Positions 47,520 through 59,699 of a DNA stretch of 64,000 nucleotides are shown in pieces. Every line of letters begins with the position of its first letter. The stretch's first letter is position 1. The notes under the pieces were generated by a model. It made no database searches. It was not told where the DNA came from and saw only the letters and a list, made by a program, of their open reading frames with translations. This DNA comes from Pseudisothecium myosuroides (lineage: Eukaryota; Streptophyta; Bryopsida; Hypnales; Lembophyllaceae): positions 3,658,001-3,722,000 of the forward strand of contig OX637295.1 of NCBI GenBank assembly GCA_951799445.1. The letters run 5' to 3'. Position numbers and translations under genes: made by a program.

Positions 47520-50480
47520 TTCACATTTTCAAAAACGTTATACATCTCAAAATGTTTTTTTATAATGTCAGTTTCTCTTGTGTGATGAGGAAATGCTCCA
47601 TCAAATTAACTTTGAATTGAGTTTGTTTGACCTCTTATTGAATTAGTTGTAAATAATTGAAGTTGGAATTAAGAGTTGCTCCGAAATGGTCCGCACCTTC
47701 AAATGTTCATTGTGGGTTAGGTGTGAAATTTTTTGTGTGTATTCTTGAGTTAGTCAAGTGACAGCACCATCACCTATTGCCACTTCATTGGCTTTTTCAT
47801 TTACACCATTGATGCCATTTAGTAGACAAGACGTGTGGAAGGCAAATAGATCGAGGAGCATACTAGCATCCATAGCAGGACTTGTGACTTGCCAATACGT
47901 TTAAAGTTCAATAGGGACGTTCCACAAGTTACGTGCGGCTACTAGTTTTTTTACCATTGATGCGATTTCAGTTGACAAGTCATGTGAAAGGTAATTAGAA
48001 CATGACAGTTGTAGACTTAGCTCACTTCCGTAGCATGACCTGTGACTTGCCATTACATTTTGAGTTCAACAAGGACGTTTCACAATGATGATTTTTGGTC
48101 AAGTGACTTCACTAGTACGTGACCTTCCATAGAAATTTCAAACTACATTTTCTAACTTGATACCTTTTTTAGAGTATTAATTGTTTTGCTTTAAATTCTC
48201 CAAAGTCTCATCAAATCCTATTTCATATTGCTCTGAGTAATAAAAGCTAAAGATAGAAAATATACATTGGAATGATTATTGATTATTTTCAAAAATAATT
48301 TTTGTTAGAAGTGTTACTATGTTTGTGATGCCACCCGCAAGGCTTTCTTGCTTACTTTGAAGCTTATGATGTCTTTATACATGAAGGTATAATTCTTAAA
48401 TGCATACATTTTAGGTGTGCCTACGCTTTTGGCCATACTCAACATTTATAATATTTGTTCAAGGAATATATTAATATGTAAAAATAGAGATGTAGATTGG
48501 AATTCTTTTTTTCAAAGTATGTGCCCCTCAAGCTTCATTTATATTCACTTGTTACCAAATCAAGTGACAACACCATCACCTCTCATCACTTGATTCACTA
48601 TTTCACTCACAATTCATGTAGAAGTGTGGAACTACCATCTTTTGAACACCATGGATATAAATTATGAGCAAGACAAGTGACTTGCCTATCAATCCAAAAT
48701 TCAAAAGGGACGTTCCACACTTTTGTTTTTGGGTCAATTACTTCATAAGTAAGTAAATGTGAGTGACCATTCATAGGAGTTTCAAATCACATTCTTCAAA
48801 TTGGTATTATTCATAGAGTGCAAGTTTTGTCCTTTGACATCATCTATTTATATTTATATCATAGAATGTGATTCCATTGATTTGTTTTGTTTACCTTCCT
48901 TGAAACTTATTAACCCTGTAAAACCACGGAAGACAAAAACAGGTCTAACAAATGAGGGTTTGTTGAAATGAGAAATGCAACTATTTATATTATTGAAGCA
49001 TAATTTTTTATTGACTACATTCAAAGAGATATGTCAATTGATTCAATGTGGAATGATTCATTCCAATTCACATTAACATAGAAGTGGTCACCTTGATTAT
49101 TTTGTAGTTTGGATTTAAATATTCTATTGTAATTTAATAAAACATTTGGGAGCTTTTTGAAAATCTAATAACTTTCAAATCACATTTTTACAATTACAAA
49201 TATAAAATTGTGATACTCTTTCTTCCATTTATAGAGTTTGTTACTTTTCTAGATGTTTTCCAAACAATTCATTTAATCTCCTATAGATTTAAAATTGGTC
49301 ACTTCTAACCAATAAGCACCTATATTGAAGAAAATATTGATTTTCAATGAATTTTCCTCGTTTAGAAATTAAAATTTAGCCGAAGTCACACCTTATAGTA
49401 CACTTTAGTAAAACTCTATAAGGTTGAATTTTCAAAACCTTTTTTTCATTTCTTCTCAATGTAACAAAAACAAACAATTTTTGACCGTTTGGAAGGCCTC
49501 TAAAACATCCATCCATCCATTTGGAAATACAAAAGATAGCATATATTAAACTTCAAAAATCAAAGATTTATTCAAATTTGATTTTTTAGAAACCTACTCA
49601 AATTTCTAGTTATCTCTTTAAAGAACATTTGTGCTTTAGGAAGTTTAGGAATTAGCAAATTCCTTCTAGGAATGTTACAAGCACAATGAAAGATGTATTT
49701 TTGAGTTGAAAAATGTGGTGAAGTTCACTTATACATTCATGTGATTTGTAGTGCCATGATATTTAATATGCCATAGTGATTGCATATTTGTGTTATGTAT
49801 AAAGGCAATTAAATTCCACAAGGAATTTTAATTTCAATATTTGTTGGTAACGCAAATTTGATCTTCACTTGATGAAGGCACTTATGGGATAGTTTTGAAT
49901 ATTGCTACAAGTCTTTTAAAAGGGGACATTCCTTTTTTTTCACTTGCTAAGGATAAATGTAAAAATTTGTCTCCTATTTTGAAGAGATTAATTATGTATT
50001 TTGACATCTTTTACAGCTTATTTGGAGTTTCTCATATTCAAACATGGATTGAAATTTTCAAATAGATGATCATTTGCAATATATAATTTTTTTTCTCACA
50101 ATGAAATTTTAGATAAACAAACCAAATTAATTTCTTCAAACAAGATATATACAATTACTAGTAGAATTGTGGTCTTGGTAGACCAACCAAATGACTACAC
50201 AAGTGACTCAAGCTTAGTTTGAAGATATAGGTCATCTTCTTAATCAAGCTTGTTATATGTCAAAACTATTTATAGATTAGAAATTTTCAAAAAAAATTAC
50301 CTCATCAATTATATGTTTACACAAAAAAATGATTTAATTTTCTCACAACAAAATAAATTCTATAGCTACATCTCAATATACATGTATTAATTTGTATTAC
50401 ACCAAGTGGATGTATACACATGTGATATACATGTACAAGTACAAGCCCTTGGCTATTGTAGATAGCAAGATTTGAAACCA
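47520..50480. repeat. Dispersed repeat H, copy 3 (inverted) and AT-rich remainder
   Basis: 48500-49200 matches the reverse complement of 36140-37300. Phrases such as GTGACTTGCC followed by AGGGACGTTCCACA recur near 47890, 48050 and 48680, so the block also contains internal repeats. No gene; 49450-50480 shows nothing recognisable. Confidence 0.45.
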
Positions 50481-50491
50481 CACCTTTAGCA

Positions 50492-51968
50492 TTAGTCCCT
50501 AAAGGACCAAGGCCTTTTTTCTACCCAAAAACACTGCAAACTGCCATTTCTATAGCAAAGAGTTAAAAAAAATTTAATTGTTTTTTTTTCACATCTAACT
50601 GTAGGATCTTACACCTAACTGCTCCCTTTGTCCTACTAAAAACCTCCAAAAAGCTTCCCCACGAGGGATTAACTACATTTTTAGTCTTTTTGATAGGAAT
50701 ACATACATTCAAAATCTAGCAACCCATCCTTTAGATCTCTGCAAAATCTCCAACTTAGGCACCATCGTTTAGGCACCCAAAATCCATGCGGAAAGTACCA
50801 TTTTTGACAAAATTTGTAAACGCTGCCAGCTCCATCATTCTTGATGATTTAAATATTGGTTCTGAAAACATCTACTGCAACCTAAATACCCACAACAAAG
50901 ATCTCTACACCACTTCAAGAACAACTCTTCAAAGTGTCGAAGTGGTCACCAAATCCATTGTCAATACTATTGTCTAAAGAAGCACATCGAGTCTAAGACT
51001 CCAAGGTGTCTCATATGGGCAAGGCCAAGCTTTCTTGGCAAAGAATGCTCCCTAATCACTTGACTTGCCCCCACGAGGTCGTCCAATACGACCGACACTT
51101 ACCCAACATTCGAAATCTAAAAAAGGAGCTTTTTAGTGGGACAAAGGGAGTAGTATAAAAAAGTGTGGAAAAAATTTCAAAATTTTTGACCGCATAGATT
51201 GCAAGATATTTGCATTTAAAGTGGAAAAAACAAGTTTTTTAGCACATTGCAGGACTAGATTTTTTGACTTTGAACATTTTTAAGTTAAAATTTTTTGCAC
51301 TACAGAGTTTTGAGTTTTGAGCTTTGAGCTTTAAATTTTTATAGTAGAGAATTGAGTTGAGAGTCTACGGGGGGGAAAATTTCAAAAAACATTAATCATC
51401 ATTCTTAAAAAAATTATTAAGTAAAAGTAGGTACAAGATAGAAGGAAAATCTAAAATATTCATATATTTTAGATGGAATTAAAATGCACTAATCCCAATG
51501 GTGAGATTGTTCTAGAAAGTAAACTAAACCATGCAAAAAAAAATTGAAAAATTTGAAAAATTGCATTTAGAAATGAATCCTACAAGTTATGTTTTCAAGA
51601 AGATGTTCTAATTGCCCGAAAAACAAGAATGTCCATAACTTTTTCATAACAAATCCAAATGAAATGAATCAAACCTTTCCAACTAGAAAAAATATAATCT
51701 ATGAGAAAAAAATATTTAAAAAAATTAAATTAAATTTCTGCAATTTGTTTTGCTGCCCGGACTGCCCCATGTCCCCTATTTTGAGCTTATTTGGTCATAA
51801 TTGTTGTTCCCGGGCACCAGTTGTGAAAAAAATTATATTCCCATGAAGCTAATCAGCTTTTCTATCTCCAAAAAAAGTTTCAAAAAATCAGGAGAAAATT
51901 TCAACCCGTAGGTACCTACCTAAAAACACATTTGTCCCCCGAAGGAACAACGGTCCTCTAGGAGTTAA
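50492..51968 (+). mobile_element. Family A TTAA element, copy 6, interrupted by an S1 MITE
   Basis: From TTAGTCCCTAAAGGACCAAG to GTCCTCTAGGAGTTAA. Removing 50630-51152 restores the continuous phrase ACACCTAACTAGTATAAA seen in other copies. All later landmarks are present. Confidence 0.85.
50630..51152 (+). mobile_element. S1 MITE (CTCCCTTTGTCC subtype), nested in family A copy 6
   Basis: CTCCCTTTGTCCTACTAAAAA and the reverse complement of the right end, CTCCCTTTGTCCCACTAAAA, are the termini. The right edge has TA and the left edge TG (a decayed TA). A 63-codon ORF inside is not conserved in the relative at 4691-5203. Confidence 0.85.
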
Positions 51969-52659
51969 AGGTGACCCTCCTTTAGCATTGGGGCACTTGA
52001 TCCCTCACCTCTCACATACACAAAACCCTAAAAAGTTATTACTTGTGATACATTTGCTCATCTACTATTCCAGCTGTAAATTAGTATTGTTATGTAAGTT
52101 ATAAAAGATGTCAGAGATATGCAAGCTATAAATGACCCCACATATTTGAAAAAAAAGCAATACAAAATTTAGATTGTATTGAGGAAGTTATTAGCAACAA
52201 TAAACATTTATTGAATAAAACAAAAAATTCTAAGTAAAACTCTTTAGCCAAAGCCAAAACCAAATTAAACTTGACTTCAAGCAAAAGGAGGCACAACCTA
52301 GCACAAAGCTTAACTTTGAAACTTTGCAAACCATTGTGAGTCCAAATTAGCTCAAAATGAAATTCGTCTATTGAGTCAACTATTGCTCCAGTCCAAACTT
52401 TAAGGTTTGATCTTCAAGACCCATAATTCTACCAGTGAATCGAAACATAAAAGTTTCTAAGAGACACTTTTTCTTTTCTTTTGTTACATCTAAAGAGAAT
52501 ACTCAAAAAATCATAACTTATTCATGTGGTGTCCAAATAATGCATGCTAAAGTGCATTGGAATCCTCTTTCACTTGCTAAGAAGATCCAAGAAAAACAAT
52601 TTATATTTAATAATAGCATCTATGCTATGTTGTAATTATCGTCAATTACATTGCATACC
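51969..52659. other. AT-rich intergenic stretch
   Basis: No gene or repeat end recognised. Confidence 0.4.
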
Positions 52660-52888
52660 TTAACCTTTGAACGACGCTGCAGACGTTTTGAGGCCGATGA
52701 ATGACAAGAGAATCTCCTGTGTAGGACAGAAGTGCAACTATTCATCCTCCAAATTTTGTGGGGAAAGGGAAGATAATCTACAATAGTTTGACTTCCAATA
52801 AGTGCTTTTGTATTATTTTAATCCAACAATCCTCACGGTGACAAAACAAATGATTTCCACGGTTATGAGCCCGTCGTTTAAGGGTTAA
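52660..52888. mobile_element. Short TTAA MITE, 229 bp
   Basis: TTAACCTTTGAACGACG and the reverse complement of the right end, TTAACCCTTAAACGACG, are inverted termini of about 17 bp. No duplication beyond TTAA. Confidence 0.7.
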
Positions 52889-52903
52889 GTCATGTCAGGT
52901 AAC

Positions 52904-53010
52904 TACACTGAATAGTGAAATTAGGTTGCCCCACACTAATTTCTCATATCTAACACTTTCAGACATGGTCAACTATAGTCTAGGGCAACCTAATTTCACT
53001 ATTCAGTGTA
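52904..53010. repeat. Perfect 28-bp inverted repeat, 51-nt spacer
   Basis: The arms at 52904-52931 and 52983-53010 are exact complements, beginning TACACTGAATAGTGAAATT. They could form a 107-nt hairpin. It begins 15 bases after the short TTAA MITE. Confidence 0.9.
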
Positions 53011-53914
53011 CATGAATAGGTCCCAATGGGTGAAGAACAGATTTGCCACAAGAGTGGAATAAATGACAAAGCATTTTAAAGCATGAGGGACGGAAGGTTG
53101 AAGGAGGGAAAGACGTGCCATGCAGCCCACATAAAAGAGATCAATTTCAACTTAGATTGTCTGGGCATGCGCATCAGCATATTTTGACTTGGAAATCCTC
53201 CGTGCATTTCAAGCAACCTGCAAGGCCACAGATTGTCTGTTGTCTTTCTACTGAAATCAGTGTTCCAAACAAATACCTTATTCCAATGTGTTACTTAAGT
53301 TATCTAAGCTTACTGTAATGAAGTCATTAGGATTCGCTATTAGACTAATCAAGACTTGAGTACCACGCAAATTTAATGAAATATAATTATACATTCCTGA
53401 TTTTCTTAGCCACTTGTTCTCCATGTGCCTCTGCTTATTCCACTTGTAATCTATCTACCATTTGACTTGGCCTTTACGACACTATTCCATTCCGAAGACG
53501 TACTACAACGCGCTCTTGATATTTTACTCAAAACTTGTGATGTGGCTCGAAACCAAACCCTGCCACCATCAGATTCATTCAGAAACACGCTTCCATAGGC
53601 ATCCGTCTGGGAACCTCCCAAAACTTGTACATTCCTCGAGGTTTGCGTCGTCCTTTTTGGGGGATGAAGTGATTAGTATCGATGACTTTGATTGATTGAT
53701 TGAACGGGAAAAAATCAGTTGATGATATACAATAACTTAAACTTACGTCTCCAAAGGAATAACACAACACCAGCCACCTCGAAATTCACACAAACTTACG
53801 GTCAGGAATCAAGGAGCTCCACGAAACAAGCAATAAGTTAGTACCAACAAAACGCGTCCAAAGTCGCAGACTAGAACGTGGCTAATCAAATCATCAGACA
53901 CACTCAAGTACTTC
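53011..53914. other. Intergenic stretch with unidentified ORFs
   Basis: 53100-53700 is GC-richer and has two plus-strand frames (53115-53318 and 53462-53695, the second ending FLGDEVISIDDFD). No domain is recognised and neither frame has a convincing ATG context. Confidence 0.3.
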
Positions 53915-54535
53915 ATACTGACTAGTGTAGCCCTGTGCCATTGCCACAACCAAACCAAAAGTAAAAGTCATTTTAAAAACCAAAAATAACTTAATAATCC
54001 AAAACTTTCCCACCGTAGTTCCAAAGTCTGAACGCCACAAAGCAAAGCTTGTGCACCCCTCCTCGCCAAGGGCTCTCCAATGGTACCAAGAATGTGACAA
54101 ATTGACACACGGTTCAAAAGATACATAATTTAGCATAATTTAGTAGAATTTAAGATTCAAAAATAACTCAAAAATCCATAACTTTTGCATCATAGGTTCA
54201 AATGCCATGAAATCAAGCCCGTGCACCCCTCCTCGCCGAGAGCTTTCCGACGGTACCGAGAACGTGACGAAAATCAAAGTAAAAGTAATTTCCTAATTTT
54301 TTGACCCATAAATGCTTGGAAATTCAATAACTTCCGCACCGTAAGTCTAAACGCGACGAAACCAAGCCCGTACACCCCTCCCAGCCGAGGGCTTTCCGAC
54401 GGTACCAAGCACGCCCCTGGGGGACGTACGGCCCGGGAGATCTCGACGTGACAAACAAAACAAACCAACAAAACAAACCAACAAAACAAACCACCTGTCT
54501 TAAGGTATGGATATTATTGAATATGGAATTATTTT
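53915..54535. repeat. Dispersed repeat G, three tandem units
   Basis: Three units of about 110-170 bp (near 53957, 54150 and 54270) each hold CATAACTTT-like text, then CACCCCTC, then a GGGCT(C/T)TCC(A/G)ACGGTACC-like phrase. The block ends with GGGAGATCTCGACGTGAC, an AACAAACC microsatellite and CTTAAGGTATGGAT, as at 11480-11765. Confidence 0.7.
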
Positions 54536-54652
54536 AAAACAAGCAATTGCAAAGCATTGGTGGTGGGTTTTTTTGTAGGACATTGATGCTCATAACGTGA
54601 ATATTACGATGACCATTGTTCAATTGGCATGCATACAATGGAATTGAATCCG

Positions 54653-55711
54653 TAGGATAGGAGGTCCTTAAATGGAATGGGTTCTAAATGCATCCCCTAT
54701 CTAGGAATGAGTGACATACTCCTTGAAATATCTATTAGAGTCATTGATGAGTTAGATAAGCTTAACTCCTAAAGGACCAAGGCTTTTCTTCATCAAACTA
54801 CACTCAAAATTGTCATTTCTATTGCAAAGAGCAAATTTATTTATTTATTTATTTTTTTGCATATTTAACTGTAGGATCTTAAACTAGATTAGTATAAGTA
54901 CATATGGAAGAATTTTCAGAAACTTTGACTAGGTAGATTGCAAGATATTTGCATCCAAAGTGAAGAAAACAAGTTTTTTAACACCTCGTTTCACTAGATT
55001 TTTTGGCTTTGAATCTTTTTAACTTAAATTTTTTGTACTAGTGATTTTGATTTTTTAACTTTTTATGTTGAATATTTGAGTTGAGAGTCTAGGAAAAAAC
55101 ACACTTAATTTTCACTCATTAAAAAATTGTTAAGCAGAAGTAGGTTCAAGAATGAAGGAAAAACAAAACCATTAATAACTTTAAGATGGAATTGAAACAC
55201 AATAATCTCAATTGTGAGATTGTTCTAACAAGAAAATTTAACCATGTCTAACAATTTTTTTTGGAAAATTGTAAAATTGTAAAAATTGCATTCAAAAATG
55301 AATCTTATGCATTATTTTTTCAAGAAGATGCTTAGTTTGCCCGAAAAACTAAGATTGTCCATAACTTTTTCATCACAATTATAAATTGAATTAATCAAAG
55401 CTTCACGCATAGACAAAAAAATAATCTTTTAGAGAAATTTTTATTTATTTATTTTGACTTTTTGTGATTTTTTTGTGTTGCCTGCCTTTTCCATTTTTGG
55501 CTTATTGGGCCATAACTTTTGCTTCCGGGCACCAATTGAAATAAAAATTGTATATCCACAAAGCTCTCACAAAGCTACACAACCTCAAAAAAATTCAAAA
55601 AAATTCATTACAAATTGAGACAATAGGAACCTACCTAGACCCAAATTGTCCCCCAAGAGGACAAACGGTCCTTTAGGGGTTAAATGATCCATTTCTGAAC
55701 CTCCTACCTTA
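54653..55711. mobile_element. S2 MITE split by family A copy 7
   Basis: A decayed left end TAGGATAGGAGGTCC and an intact right end GAACCTCCTACCTTA flank the family A element. Right-side text ATGATCCATTTCTGAACC matches the S2 interior at 11200 and 1450. Confidence 0.65.
54772..55683 (+). mobile_element. Family A TTAA element, copy 7 (full length), inside an S2 MITE
   Basis: A 912-bp copy from TTAACTCCTAAAGGACCAAG to GGTCCTTTAGGGGTTAA with all family landmarks. The S2 copy at 57910 still has a single TTAA at the equivalent place (58209-58212). Confidence 0.85.
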
Positions 55712-55799
55712 AAGTTAGAGTTTGTGGTCATGTTTGATGATGAATTGTGTTGGATTGTAATCCTATTTGTAGCTTTCATAGAAGTATTGATTTGCAAAG

Positions 55800-56036
55800 T
55801 TAACCCTTAAGTGCTCCGACATCCATATTTTGGAGGATGAACAAAGGGCTTGCAGACAACGAATGCATGTTTAGTCCATCCAACTTCTCATCCATCCAAT
55901 GTAATACTTGAATGTTGAAAAGACAACCTTCCTAAATGATTAATTTCATAAAATTATGGTAAATGATACTTCTATACAAAGATATGAGCAAAAATGTGCA
56001 AAAATTCAAGAGAAGATCGAGGCATTTAAGGGTTAA
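55800..56036. mobile_element. Short TTAA MITE, 237 bp
   Basis: TTAACCCTTAAGTGCTC and the reverse complement of the right end, TTAACCCTTAAATGCCTC, are the inverted termini. Flanks differ beyond TTAA. Confidence 0.75.
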
Positions 56037-57532
56037 TCTTACACAAATAGACTTGTGTGTCTCAAGAGATTTGTTGTGAGTAAAGCATTCTAGCATGTGT
56101 TTCACAATTTTACATTTTTGCTGACACTTGGTTCGGGGTCTCAAAAAAATTAGGTGGACAAAAGCCAACCTTTGCCCAATATGGGAAGGGTTGGATGTAC
56201 TTTGTAATTTTGATATTAAATGTAAAATTCTACTTGTGGAGATTATTTCAAGGCTTTACATTGGTTGTAAATATAATGAGACTGATTCTTTAGTAAGATT
56301 GATGTGTTGCCGACCAAGCCAAGGTCTCTAATTATCACATGGTGAACTTCAATACCACGATCTAATGAGTGTTTGGATTTAGTCTGTCGTGTGCAACGCT
56401 TTTTTTTACTGTACAAATTGCGTCCCTGGCAGTAGGCCATGCATTAAATTTGGAGGGACATCACTGCATTCGTTTGTTTATGTTATGTCAGAACTAGCAA
56501 AATTTCGCCCAAAATAAAAGTGTTGGTCGTGTGTGCTTTTTAGAGGATGTACATTAGATTATTTAATTTCCAATTTTCATCTCAATGTCTTTCAAATGGG
56601 AAGCCATTACCATTTTTCATTTTTTTTGTGTGCATATGCAAGAAAGCTAACTTTAAGAACTTGCCATTACTTCTATTGAAAAGTATCTTTTGACCATCCA
56701 ACCCCAAGTTTAAAGAATCTTTTGACTTTCAAAGATTCTATGTTATCCACACATTTTCAAAGATTATTGTATTACTTTTCTAACATTTGAATAATGTGAA
56801 TCTTCAAATCTATTAACTAAAACTATTCTTGAAATCTAAAAATATGTATTTTTTCTTTAGGATCAAAATATGGAACTTTTAGAAATGGATTTGATGTATT
56901 AGTAAGATGAAAAAATTCTTTAGAACCCATTACAAAAAAATCTTCATTTAAATTTAATGATAAAAAAAAATTGTGAAAATCAACAAAATGCAAACTTCAA
57001 TCAATTTTAATTTTAATTTATATTTTCATAATTAAAATTTATATTGATAATAATCAATATATTCAATGGTAAAACTTACTAAATAGATACGTCGATCTAA
57101 AAGTCCTATTTCACATTATTTTTGGAAGTCATTTTTAAAATTAGAGCAAATGATCTCATTACTACAAACTTAGGCTACCTCTTGTATCACTAGATTATCA
57201 TTATCCGAAGACAAGGAAGAATTTGATAAAAACCCATCTAAGACCCATAGTTCTTCCTTATTAGTCAATTTTTTATTGATATTTTTGAACTAGTTTTAGT
57301 GTGCTTTTATTCAAACTAATTTTTATTAAATCATTGTTCAATAATCATACAAAGTTTCAAAAAATAAACCAACTCATCTTACACCAATTCTCCTCTTTTC
57401 CTACAGGGAGTAATCCTAGACAACTGAATATTCAATTAAACGGTGTGCAATTAGGGAGGGATTAAAATCATTTTTAATACTACCGAACTGAACCTTTGGG
57501 ATGAAGGACGGATGATCTGGGACGCGGGGGAC
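56037..57532. other. AT-rich intergenic stretch
   Basis: No gene or repeat end recognised. Confidence 0.4.
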
Positions 57533-57661
57533 ATGAGACGTGCGGTGAGTGCGGATGAAGATTTGATATTCTGTCTCATCCACTCAATGCAGGCGACAAT
57601 TTCACTGTGCTCCGTCGATCTCATCGCCCTGCCTCGGGAGGGGCTCCCTCTCGCCCCTTAA
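57533..57661 (+). CDS. Possible 42-codon ORF in a GC-rich patch (unidentified)
   Basis: It starts ATGAGACGTGCGGTGAGTG and ends DLIALPREGLPLAP then TAA. The patch (57490-57660) is far richer in GC than the AT-rich flanks, which suggests captured or formerly coding DNA. No family is recognised; an isolated exon or rearranged fragment is equally likely. Confidence 0.2.
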   Translation: MRRAVSADEDLIFCLIHSMQATISLCSVDLIALPREGLPLAP

Positions 57662-57909
57662 GTTAGATATTTTAGTTACTCCACCTTGTTACACAAACGA
57701 ACCTATTGTATTTTGTTCTATTTCCTTTGAAAAGTATGCTTGGGTTCCATGGGAAAACAAGTATGCAGTATTCTATATGTTATTAAGGTAAAAGAAAAAC
57801 TAAAAATTAAAAATCATAAGAAATGACTTATTTGAACTTTGTGTTAGGAAAATGATGTTAAAAAAGTTATCTAGTCCAAATGTTTTGTCTTGATTGTTTT
57901 CACTCTTGC

Positions 57910-58240
57910 TAAGGTAGGAGATTCTGAAATTGCACAGGCCTAAAATCGCCCACCCTACTCAAATGTACATTGCTTGTACATGTTGCTATTCCATAGCCTT
58001 CAGAGATGAACAAACAATGTACATTTTAGGGGGTGGGCGATTTTAGAGCCCTATGCCACTTCAACTTTTAAAATTTCATGACTAATTCCAGGAAGCTCCA
58101 AAAAAATTGAAACGACTTGGGTTAGATGCCAATTCCTCTTGCTTTTCAAGCAAATCTACTGAAAAATATTTCGAAATGTTTCACCTCCCCCAAATTCAGT
58201 TTCAGCTCTTAAATGAGTGATTTTAGGACCTCCTACCTTA
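57910..58240. mobile_element. S2 MITE, copy 4 (short form)
   Basis: TAAGGTAGGAGATTC and GGACCTCCTACCTTA termini with TA edges; 331 bp. Inside, TCGCCCACCC...AATGTACATTG and CAATGTACATT...GGGTGGGCGA form a second inverted pair (57955-58044). Confidence 0.8.
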
Positions 58241-59424
58241 CTAGAAGAAATTTGCGTTATTCTTGTTAATGTTTTTTTAGTCACAATTCTAAAAAAATCT
58301 ATGTTATTTCCTATATAAATTATATTAGATGTAACAAAAAAATATTAGCAAGAATACGTAACGCATACAATATATCTTCTAGTGTGCGATTCTTCACACT
58401 AATTACCAACATGCACTGTCCCATGCAAATGGGGTGTACATGATGAACAATGTAGCCTGTCGGTCATATAGCATGTAGCATTTTGGTTTCTTGCAATCCG
58501 ATTGGTGAAAATCGATGGCCTTTTTGACCTTTTAGGCCACAGTGTGAAGTGCCCCTAATAATAATATTATCTAAACGCAATAACAACAAATGGTTGCTTT
58601 AGGGGGGTGCCCACCTTATCTTTAAAATTATTTTCCACCCATTCAACTTGCCCCACAAATCCAATACAATATTTTGCGCTTTTTTCCTTCCCCATTTCTT
58701 ACTTGCTACTTCCATGAGTGATGATGTGAACGCTCCATTCGTCGTAGAGCCGTCTTCTAGACCTGAGGAAACGGTGATTGCTCGATTGCAAAGTTGCTGT
58801 GGAATTTTTAAGCATCCAAAGAATAGAAGATGTTGGTAGGATGTGATGGGCGGGCTTTTTGCAGGATTGTCAACTCCGGTAGGTTCGATGATTTGTTTCC
58901 ACTGCAATTTGATACGGTAGTGTTTTCATGGGACCGCCCAGCAGCACACAATCAGCAGCAGGGCACCGAAACTGTAGAGGTTGTTAAAAAAACAAACTAA
59001 AACTGTACAGAGGTCGTGAATCAGTTGAAAGCATACAAATTTTGAATTAATATGGTCACCGCTTTGAATTGAACTGAATTGAATTGCAGACTTGCACGAG
59101 GAGGAGATGGATGGTGGTGGTCTTGGTTGGTGCAATAAGGAATGAGTTACTGTCAAAATGTGGTGACCAATGCTCACAGGAGGACGTTAAATTGTGCCAT
59201 CGAAAGTGGGCCTTGCGGGTCGAATTTACCCCGGGGACAACAGAAGAATTTTTTGTTTGCCACAAATTTTATTTTTTTGCAAATTGTGAATTCATATTTG
59301 CAATCAGAGACTCCAAATTAGCTAGGAGAGGTCTACAACATATCCTAGACACGACACAAAATAGGGGGCTTTTTTTTTACATGCACCCCAGAGAACACAT
59401 AAATTCACCCACAGGACCCACTTT
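58241..59424. other. Stretch with unidentified ORFs
   Basis: 58640-59260 is GC-richer. A plus-strand frame from ATG 58714 to 58839 reads MSDDVNAPFVVEPSSRPEET and ends KHPKNRRCW. A longer frame begins near 59084 after an acceptor-like ATTGCAG. Neither is recognised, and no coherent spliced model could be drawn. Confidence 0.3.
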
Positions 59425-59690
59425 TGATCCTTGGCTAGGGAGGATTGACTCACCTCCTTATTGCCCCACGTTTTATTCCTTGGAAAAATATTGGAATTAA
59501 TAAATTAAAAAAACACTTATGATAAAATTTGCAAATTTTGAGTTCATATTAGGATTCAAAGGCCCCAAATTTGCTAGGAAAAGTGAAAAAAATGAAAAAT
59601 TTACTCAACGCAAAATAGGAGGCATTTTTTACATTTATCCTTGGATGGGGCAATACAGGGGTCAATCCTCCCTGGCCCTATTTTCTTTGG
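59425..59690. repeat. Inverted repeat pair
   Basis: GGCTAGGGAGGATTGAC...TATTGCCCCA (about 59440-59470) is the complement of the block near 59645-59685. The intervening text repeats AAATTTGCAAATTTTGA-like motifs found just before 59300. Confidence 0.5.
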
Positions 59691-59699
59691 TCCTCAAAA

